Shown: piece after piece, positions 45,183 to 51,825 of the stretch
How the letters are laid out: each line of letters begins with the position of its first letter
How positions within the stretch are numbered: position 1 is the first letter of the stretch
Virus record (IMG/VR): IMGVR_UViG_3300034051_000394
Span: 1-54,778 of that record
Length of the DNA: 54,778 bases
Reading direction: 5' to 3' (one strand)
From: a virus
Made by a program: the position numbers and the translations under genes
Notes under the pieces: generated by a model
Told to the model about the DNA's origin: nothing
Database searches by the model: none
The model's input: the letters and a program-made list of their open reading frames with translations, nothing else

Positions 45183-45213
45183 CAATAATAGTAATAATTT
45201 TCTGTAAAGTCAA
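45183..45213 (-). promoter_or_regulatory. TTGACT-type promoter after the tape measure gene
   Basis: The minus strand reads TTGACT (45213-45208), 17 bases, TATTAT (45190-45185), followed by TG to give TATTATTG. This has the same sequence class and spacing (TTG, 20 bases, TAnnATTG) as the replication-operon promoter. It would start transcription about 120 bases before the 1190-residue gene. Confidence 0.55.
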
Positions 45214-45241
45214 TAGTAAATCAAAAATAATTTTATTTTTT

Positions 45242-47317
45242 TTAAGATGCCATATAATCTGTTGCTTCTTTACTAGATGCAACTCCACCATTTCTGAATT
45301 GACCATTTAAATGAGAAATAATAGTTTTCTCAATCATTGGTTTTATAGATGCCATATCCATATTTTTTGTAGAACCGTCAGGTGAAACTAATTCTATCCT
45401 TCCTGTTATATTTAAACTACCAAATTCAACTTTAGATGAACTAGACGGGGCACCATTAGAAGGTAATCCATTACTAAATAATCTATCAATTGGTCCACCT
45501 TTTTTTGCTCCAACAACATCATCCTCTGTTGAAAATTTAGTCATTGCCCCCGAAGATCTCATTAAAAAGTCACCTGCACCTGGATCATTTAAATCATCCG
45601 TTCCTCCACCTAAACCACCATCTCCGTTTGCATTTAATGTTTCTGACAATTTTTCTGAAGATTTAGTTAATTCTTGAAAAGATTTAATTGTACCATCTTT
45701 AATTTCTGTACCCAAATTTTGCATTTCTTCCATTGCAGTGTCAATAGAACTTTTATCACCTTCATTATTCTTAAACATATCTTTAATAAAAACATCTGCT
45801 TTATTAATATATTCAGTTGCTAATGTATCTATACCATCTTTCATACTTTGCATCATAGGTGCAACTTCATCTGCGGTTAATTCATATATATTTGTTAAAC
45901 CAGCAACTTTTGCTTGACCACCTGCCTGCATATTAGTTATCTGATCAGACATCACTTTAGTGTTAGTTGCAATGTCTCTAAGACTTTCTTCAGAAGTTTG
46001 ATTTTCTTCCATTATAGTCTTAGCCATATCATCAGTAACTTGGTCTAAACCTAAATCACCAAATTTCTCCGTTTCTATTACAAATTTACCATCTTTAAAT
46101 TTAGCCATAGATGCTAAACTTTCTTTCATCTCATCATCTCCAACAGAGGTAAATTTCATTTTAATATCTTTGATTTTAGATGTCTGTCTAGCCATCTCAA
46201 TCATTTTATCTGTATTAATACCTAATTGTTCTCCCGCTGATTTCAATTGCATTCTAACTTCCGCAGGAAACTCATATTCACCTGTTTCTTCATTAAACTG
46301 CATCATATTCTCAGTCATCTCACCAACTTTCTTCGCTAACTCTTCAGGTTTATTCCTAGCCATATACATTGTTTCAAATGGATCACCGAAAGCCTTTGCG
46401 ATATCCCCACCTAACATTTGTAAATTTGCAGCCGCTTCAATTGCCGCCTCAGGTTGGTAGAACTTATCTGCCATAGTTAAAACATCTGACACGTCCAAAC
46501 GCATTTTTACTGCTTGTTTAGCCATTTCAGTCATACCTTTAACACCACCAGCGAAAGAATAACTTTGCAAACTACCCATATTCGATTGTAAGGTTTTAAT
46601 TACTTTAGTTGCATTTAATCCCATAGATTGAGAGGATTTATATGTTTCTAAAATATGATCCTCCATTTTTTCTGTACTAACCCCCATTAACATAAATGAT
46701 TCCGCCATTGATGCAGATTCAGAGGCAGACATATCCATAGATTCTGCTACTGCACCTATCCTAATAGCATCTTCTTTGGTAAGTGTACTTACTCTTCCTG
46801 TTGCGTTACTAATATCGGTATAAATTGATGATAAATCATCCGCACTTAAACCCATTTCTAACATTGCAGGTAGAGCCCCTTTGAAACTTTGTTCCATAAA
46901 TTTGGCATTCTTACCTGTCATACCGATCTCTACACCTATTTTTTTATAGGAACGAGCCATATCCTCAGCCAATTTAAGTTGTTTGGTTGAGTCTATTAAA
47001 AATGATCTAAAATCGTTACCTGCTGCGGCAATATTATGGTAAATCTGCCCAGTTGCAGTACCCATCGCCTTAAGAGTTTTTAAACTATCTTTTAATAATC
47101 CTTGAAATTTTTTGGTTTTTTCAACTTCTTCATCGCTAATATCATTGCTTTCGATTGCAACATCTCTTTTCCTTTCTAAGGCTTTAATTTGTTTTTCGTA
47201 CTCTTTTATTTTTTCTTTTTCGTACTCAAGTTCACCAATACTAATTTTTTCTGAATAGAGTTTAAGGTTATTAACCAACTCCTCCATTTTTTTTGAAATA
47301 TCGTCTCCTGTTGCCAT
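45242..47317 (-). CDS. Tail tape measure protein
   Basis: A 691-residue protein that is almost entirely helical. The N-terminal 70 residues form a charged coiled coil (EKEKIKEYEKQIKALERKRD). Residues about 100-420 have the Ala/Gly/Met-rich helices typical of tape measures (AEDMARSYKKIGVEIGMTGK, AVAESMDMSASESASMAESF, GGVKGMTEMAKQAVKMRLDV). The C-terminal part is Gly/Ser-rich and then beta (FGSLNITGRIELVSPDGSTK). By the usual 0.15 nm per residue, it would set a tail of about 100 nm, near that of T4 (gp29, 590 residues). It lies in the T4-like order: gp26-like gene, then tape measure, then tube-starter gene. Confidence 0.8.
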   Translation of the reverse strand: MATGDDISKKMEELVNNLKLYSEKISIGELEYEKEKIKEYEKQIKALERKRDVAIESNDISDEEVEKTKKFQGLLKDSLKTLKAMGTATGQIYHNIAAAGNDFRSFLIDSTKQLKLAEDMARSYKKIGVEIGMTGKNAKFMEQSFKGALPAMLEMGLSADDLSSIYTDISNATGRVSTLTKEDAIRIGAVAESMDMSASESASMAESFMLMGVSTEKMEDHILETYKSSQSMGLNATKVIKTLQSNMGSLQSYSFAGGVKGMTEMAKQAVKMRLDVSDVLTMADKFYQPEAAIEAAANLQMLGGDIAKAFGDPFETMYMARNKPEELAKKVGEMTENMMQFNEETGEYEFPAEVRMQLKSAGEQLGINTDKMIEMARQTSKIKDIKMKFTSVGDDEMKESLASMAKFKDGKFVIETEKFGDLGLDQVTDDMAKTIMEENQTSEESLRDIATNTKVMSDQITNMQAGGQAKVAGLTNIYELTADEVAPMMQSMKDGIDTLATEYINKADVFIKDMFKNNEGDKSSIDTAMEEMQNLGTEIKDGTIKSFQELTKSSEKLSETLNANGDGGLGGGTDDLNDPGAGDFLMRSSGAMTKFSTEDDVVGAKKGGPIDRLFSNGLPSNGAPSSSSKVEFGSLNITGRIELVSPDGSTKNMDMASIKPMIEKTIISHLNGQFRNGGVASSKEATDYMAS

Positions 47318-47325
47318 AAAAATTT

Positions 47326-48471
47326 TTAATTATCTCTAAAAGATTTTATCTTACCGTCCCAAGTAGTTTTGATGTTACTTACTGCACCACTACTATCTAA
47401 AACCCAAAAAGTATTATCACTTTGTGCTTTTTTTACTGTAGCAGTCTCAAAACCTAAAATAAATTTATCCCCACCATGTTGTACTAAAACAGTATCATTT
47501 GCAGAACCATAAGTTTTTAATATCTCAAATAAAATAATATCACCACTGTTAAATAAAACATTAGGGGTTCCACCTCTAGGTGTATGTACTACATCACTAC
47601 TAAATTCTATTTCGACATAATCGTGTAATATTATTTTTTCTGCAGGTGTCTTTTTTTCTTTATTATATTTAGTTTCTTCACTCGATTTTTTATCATAACC
47701 AACAACCTTAAAAGATTTTTGTAAATCTGAAATTAAATCATCTAATATTGACTCACCCTCCTCATACCAACTTTCTAAAAAATCGCAACTTTTTTTTGTA
47801 TCTTGTCTATCATCTTTTTTATTAATTTTAGAACCGTATTTACTTTCACAAAAATCCCAAGTATTGATTAATTCTTCTTGTATAAAATCTGGTTGATCCT
47901 CAACATCTGTTAGATATATCGATTTGTCTGCGTCACCTGTGGCATCATCAGTATGTTCATCAAATAAACGTAAACAATAACATAAACTATGTTCTGATTT
48001 TTTACCATACTTGTCCACGAATCTTTTAGCCTCTACTGCCTTTTTAGCGGCTTGTTGCATTTTTCTAAGAGTTCTAGGACCATATTTAATAATTTTACCA
48101 CCTACTCTTAAAGTAGTTCTCTGTCCTAAAATTATTTTTTCTAAAGTTTTTGCATCAATTTCATCTGATTTAAGGAATTCTAAAATACCTTCTTCATCCA
48201 TAGAATCTAAATCGGCTACCTCTATTTCTATTTCATCACCAACTTTAACACCACTTTTATACATTAGTGCATCTTTTAATTCTATATAGAATTCATTATC
48301 TGTGTTAGGTGGTAATTGACCATTTTCAACTACAATGAATTTTTGTTTTTTTGTTTTCACATTATCACCTCCATATGGTGTGACAACAACATCTTGTTCT
48401 AAAAGATGATCTATGGATTCATTTAGATAAGAAATAATATCTAATACTCTACCATTTTTTTTATATACCAT
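47326..48471 (-). CDS. Unknown tail-cluster protein
   Basis: A 381-residue protein, MVYKKNGRVLDIISYLNESI at the start, with a helical N-terminus that only weakly resembles the LxEExxRIK signature. The region ELKDALMYKSGVKVGDEIEI has a small-barrel look, followed by a helical basic stretch (TLRKMQQAAKKAVEAKRFVD) with KYG nearby. The CYCLRLFDEHTDDATGDADK part is acidic. The C-terminal third (YVEIEFSSDVVHTPRGGTPN) is beta-rich. It lies 8 bases before the tape measure gene. No family is recognised; it may be a hub or tube-associated component or an assembly factor, inferred from location. Confidence 0.5.
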   Translation of the reverse strand: MVYKKNGRVLDIISYLNESIDHLLEQDVVVTPYGGDNVKTKKQKFIVVENGQLPPNTDNEFYIELKDALMYKSGVKVGDEIEIEVADLDSMDEEGILEFLKSDEIDAKTLEKIILGQRTTLRVGGKIIKYGPRTLRKMQQAAKKAVEAKRFVDKYGKKSEHSLCYCLRLFDEHTDDATGDADKSIYLTDVEDQPDFIQEELINTWDFCESKYGSKINKKDDRQDTKKSCDFLESWYEEGESILDDLISDLQKSFKVVGYDKKSSEETKYNKEKKTPAEKIILHDYVEIEFSSDVVHTPRGGTPNVLFNSGDIILFEILKTYGSANDTVLVQHGGDKFILGFETATVKKAQSDNTFWVLDSSGAVSNIKTTWDGKIKSFRDN

Positions 48472-48484
48472 AACGCATTTATTT

Positions 48485-48498
48485 TTATATAAATATTA
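48485..48498 (-). promoter_or_regulatory. TATTTAT upstream element (full-length copy)
   Basis: Minus-strand TAATATTTATATAA lies 13 bases upstream of ATG 48471. It follows the stop of the small chaperone-like gene, consistent with a new transcription start for the tape measure unit. Confidence 0.45.
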
Positions 48499-48518
48499 TA
48501 AAAATGATAAAATATTAA

Positions 48519-48644
48519 TTAATCAGATTTTTTCTGATTTTCGTTTACCATTATTCTTCTTGAGAATGTCGGCATAACCATCAGATCGGAATATGTGTAC
48601 CCACAATATCTAACTAAGAAATTAATTTCTCTATGAAGATACAT
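48519..48644 (-). CDS. Small 41-residue protein after gp26-like gene (tail assembly chaperone/gp51-like candidate)
   Basis: This gene is too short for usual ORF cut-offs. ATG 48644 lies 7 bases after the gp26-like stop, and the frame runs to TAA 48519. It starts MYLHREINFLVRYCGYTYSD and contains LMVMPTFSRRIMVNE. That combination (HREI-hydrophobic, aromatic GY(S/T)Y, M-P-x-x-x-R) reads like the small protein that follows gp26 in T4-like genomes. The same frame stays open upstream into the gp26-like gene for at least 15 codons, so a +1 or -2 frameshift fusion (as in tail chaperones of other phages) is possible, although its own ATG makes this unnecessary. It is compact, with conserved-looking residues, so I accept it as real. 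Confidence 0.65.
   Translation of the reverse strand: MYLHREINFLVRYCGYTYSDLMVMPTFSRRIMVNENQKKSD
48521..48539 (-). other. Hairpin at the 3' end of the small chaperone-like gene
   Basis: AATCAGA (48521-48527), five T residues, TCTGATT (48533-48539) forms a 7-base stem covering the last codons. There is no clear T-run on the minus-strand side, so it may act in RNA processing or partial termination before the next unit rather than as a full terminator. Confidence 0.35.
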
Positions 48645-48651
48645 TAGATAT

Positions 48652-49425
48652 TCAGAGTTCAGGCCAGAAAAAAGTCGAGTTGAATCTAAGAAAGGTTTCT
48701 ACGGACTCTCCCCCCTGAGTCCTTGCAGTAGTTTTAAAATCTAATCCTGGTGTTATCTCATCAATATACTTTCTTAAAGATCTAGAATCTATAATTGGTA
48801 ATTTTTTAATTATATTTGAGATTTTTATTTTATCTCTTTCACCATCAATGGATTTTATTTGTTGTTCTAAATTTAAAATGATTTTGTTAGACACACCATC
48901 AGGATTTCTTTTTGAATCTTCTTTATCTCTAATATCAACTACCTCCTCATCTTTTCCAGTTAAAAGTGAAAAAGTTATCCTTTTTTTAGTTTTTGGTAAA
49001 ACGTAGTCAAATTCACCATTTTCGTCAGATTTTACAGTTAATTTTTTTTGTTTGAGAGTAGATAAATTAATTGTACCCTCAACGATTTCACCCAAACTTG
49101 GACTATAAACTAATTGATTGTATTCTTCCCCAAATGCAGTAACCCTTAAATAAATCATCAGTGCGGTTCTATCACCAACTAATAAATCTTCTACGTTAAA
49201 ACCTAAATCTTTAACTTTTCTTTTTAATAGTACATCTATTATTTTACCACCACTAGAAATATTAGGCGAAGTTAATATGGATTCATCCATTGCAGTTAGA
49301 TATTCTACCTTAACTGACTTAACTTTATTTTTGTATAGGATACCTTGTGAAGGTAATTCTATAATATCATACGGTGTCCTATATTCCTCTGGAACATAAT
49401 CTGGACTTAATTGGTTATCACTCAT
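48652..49425 (-). CDS. Baseplate hub/tail assembly protein, T4 gp26-like
   Basis: A 257-residue protein with IIELPSQGILYKN near residue 20, VEYLTAMDESILTSPNISSG followed by KIIDVLLKRKV, then DLLVGDRTALMIYLRVTAFG and EEYNQLVYSPSLGE. This set (LPSkGxxY; ltakEExILtn; gDrxxlxxxLRixxyG) is that of T4-like gp26 hub proteins. The Cys pairs of some cyanophage gp26 proteins are absent (YSP in place of CPxC). The C-terminus ends FFWPEL. A small gene follows 7 bases later. In T4, gp26 acts in hub assembly with gp51 and the tape measure gp29, which is two genes away here. Start ATG 49425. Confidence 0.75.
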   Translation of the reverse strand: MSDNQLSPDYVPEEYRTPYDIIELPSQGILYKNKVKSVKVEYLTAMDESILTSPNISSGGKIIDVLLKRKVKDLGFNVEDLLVGDRTALMIYLRVTAFGEEYNQLVYSPSLGEIVEGTINLSTLKQKKLTVKSDENGEFDYVLPKTKKRITFSLLTGKDEEVVDIRDKEDSKRNPDGVSNKIILNLEQQIKSIDGERDKIKISNIIKKLPIIDSRSLRKYIDEITPGLDFKTTARTQGGESVETFLRFNSTFFWPEL

Positions 49426-49470
49426 AAATTATATTATATAAAACTTTTATTTCTTGTAAATATTAAAAAA

Positions 49471-51822
49471 TTAATAATTACACAAACTTTTTTGTTTATC
49501 GTACCAGTAGTTGAAAGCGTCATCCCAATCATCATCCATTCTATCTATAGATGGGAATATTGGTTTGAAATATTCATCGAAAATAGAAAATACCTGATAT
49601 TTAGTCATAGTTTTTCTTTCTTGAGTTGGACTAAACATTCCTTCAATACTGTCCGCACCACCACCACAATCTAATTGTGCTACACCCTCTGTCCAAAGAA
49701 ACTCCATTAAACTTTTTGATTTGGTTTCATCTTTACCATTTTCATCACACCATTTTGTAAATTCATCGACAACGTTTTCCGCATTTACAACTTCAGTACT
49801 TTCTGAACCTGTGTTACATTTAGCCTCAATTACTACCTTATTAATCCAATTATTTAATGTTATGAAAAATTCATCTACTGTAGTTACGGAACCAAATATA
49901 TCGGATCTTTTCATTATATCAATGTAAACTTTAGGGATTTCTTTATTTTTGTCACTTACATCCACAGTTAGATATCCTGCGTCTCCATAAGTTTTCATTT
50001 CTTGAATTTTTACATTAACTTCATTTTGTAATGAATTACAATCACTAGATTCGACAATAGTTAAAATTTCATCCCAAAGAGTTTTAACTCTTTCTTCTAC
50101 ACAAGGTAATGCTTTCTTATTACACTCCATTCTTAGAATTTCTACAAAACTCATAGGTTTTCCATCTTTAGTTAAGTACTTACTTACACTCTCATTGTTT
50201 TTTGCCTCATTTAGAATTTCCTGTATTATTACCTCAGGATCTTCAACGCCCATACCTGTTACTTTTCCCTTTAATATATTAGGATCAATATTTCTAACTG
50301 CAGTTTCATATTTATTCCAAAACTCTGGTTTTGCAATAATAGATTTTAACTTTTCATCGTTATTACAGTCCATACAACATTTTTTGTCACCACTATCGTC
50401 TTTAGGACATATTTTATCTACCTCAGTTAAGATATACCCATTAAATTCTTGCATAGGTCCTAATATATCCTCCTCAAAAATTGACATTGCAATATCCTTA
50501 CCTAAATTTTTAATAGATTGAAAAATACTACCAACGCACTCCGCTAATTTAGTGAATATACCTTTTTCTTTAATGGCTCCATCACCGCCACCTTTTTTCC
50601 TTAATGCAATTTGTTCTGGTGTTAATTCATCCGAAGATAAAAGACATATAGATGCCCCAATAATAACTGAAGATGCTATTGTAACGTAGATACCAATTTT
50701 GATGTTTCTAATTCTTAGGTCTCTTCTAGCCAACTCTTCTACCGCATTTGTTCCATTTTCTCTAGTCTTAGCCTCAGTAAAATCTATCCCACCATCTTTT
50801 AATATTTGTTTGTAATTATCTAAATCTTTTTTACTTTTAAATTCTAAAATAAAAATAGTTTCAGGATCATTATTTTTATTGTAAAAAACTATACTATTAT
50901 CCCAATCTAAATCTTTATTTTTAATTTTATCTAATGTAAGTGATAGTTTTTTTGATTGCCATATTTTTAGTTTATTTAAAAAACTACTTTCTAAAACTTT
51001 ATATTTTGGATCTAATGAAAAGGCTTTTTTAAATAAGGTTTTAAAATCAGTACCATCCCACTCATCCAACCCAACTTGAGATTTGATTCTCCTCCATATG
51101 TCATATAATTCTAATTCTTTTGGTGTAGATCCATTTTTTAAATCATCTAACATTTTAATTGTATTTTCAATCTCATCTATTGATTTGACACCATCTTCAC
51201 TGACAAACCCTAAAACAAGTGATCTAAAATCTTCTGGTTTATTAAGTTTATTCCACATCTCACTTATTTTGTTTAATTTATCTAAAGCAAAATCAGTTTT
51301 AGTTAATTGTGACATCAAATAATTAACACTAATTAAATCATTAATTTGTGATTCATTAAGATTTCTAAGTAAGTCAGTTGGTATTTCATTAGACAAACCA
51401 CTAATATAATTTTTCATTGCAGTATAATCTACTACCACACCTAACTCTTTAAAATAGTTCCCTAACGTATTAGCAAATTGAGTACTAAAATTATCCATAG
51501 TAACTCTTAAACTTTTCGCATTTAATAAGTTTTTTAAATTTTCAAAAGAACCTCCTGAGGTAAGATTTCTAATTGCTGAATCATAATCATCTATTGCCTT
51601 ACTCATAGATGAAATGGCAGACTCTATTCTATTTATCATTAGTTCACTACTGGAACCCATACCTCTCACTAAACTTCTTGAAAGTCTAATTAAATCATCA
51701 CCGATTCCTTCCGTAATAATCATTTTTATACCTTCACTTACTTGATTGAACGTTTGTCTACCCTCAATTCGTTCCATCATAAGTCTAAACTTATTTCTAT
51801 CTAAATTTAAATTCTTTTTCAT
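49471..51822 (-). CDS. Large unknown protein with one transmembrane segment
   Basis: A 783-residue protein. The N-terminus (MKKNLNLDRNKFRLMMERIE, then a GIKMIITEG segment ending near residue 40) may be a processed leader. Residues about 40-340 are helical (RNLNESQINDLISVNYLMSQ). Residues about 374-398 form a membrane-length hydrophobic segment (IGIYVTIASSVIIGASICLL). Near residue 475 is CPKDDSGDKKCCMDC. The C-terminal third is helical with scattered cysteines and ends NYWYDKQKSLCNY. It lies 4 bases after the partial protein's stop and just upstream of the gp26-like gene. I cannot name a family. The mix of a short leader and a membrane segment would suit an internal or ejected virion protein, by inference. 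Confidence 0.5.
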   Translation of the reverse strand: MKKNLNLDRNKFRLMMERIEGRQTFNQVSEGIKMIITEGIGDDLIRLSRSLVRGMGSSSELMINRIESAISSMSKAIDDYDSAIRNLTSGGSFENLKNLLNAKSLRVTMDNFSTQFANTLGNYFKELGVVVDYTAMKNYISGLSNEIPTDLLRNLNESQINDLISVNYLMSQLTKTDFALDKLNKISEMWNKLNKPEDFRSLVLGFVSEDGVKSIDEIENTIKMLDDLKNGSTPKELELYDIWRRIKSQVGLDEWDGTDFKTLFKKAFSLDPKYKVLESSFLNKLKIWQSKKLSLTLDKIKNKDLDWDNSIVFYNKNNDPETIFILEFKSKKDLDNYKQILKDGGIDFTEAKTRENGTNAVEELARRDLRIRNIKIGIYVTIASSVIIGASICLLSSDELTPEQIALRKKGGGDGAIKEKGIFTKLAECVGSIFQSIKNLGKDIAMSIFEEDILGPMQEFNGYILTEVDKICPKDDSGDKKCCMDCNNDEKLKSIIAKPEFWNKYETAVRNIDPNILKGKVTGMGVEDPEVIIQEILNEAKNNESVSKYLTKDGKPMSFVEILRMECNKKALPCVEERVKTLWDEILTIVESSDCNSLQNEVNVKIQEMKTYGDAGYLTVDVSDKNKEIPKVYIDIMKRSDIFGSVTTVDEFFITLNNWINKVVIEAKCNTGSESTEVVNAENVVDEFTKWCDENGKDETKSKSLMEFLWTEGVAQLDCGGGADSIEGMFSPTQERKTMTKYQVFSIFDEYFKPIFPSIDRMDDDWDDAFNYWYDKQKSLCNY

Positions 51823-51825
51823 AAA

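Noticed and set aside
45061-45241. Short peptide frame ending in a run with PVYSRNNSRFL, between the tape measure and the 1190-residue gene
   Set aside because: Only a TTG start is available and it overlaps the -7 box of a promoter; about 26 codons, no recognisable pattern. Kept as intergenic.
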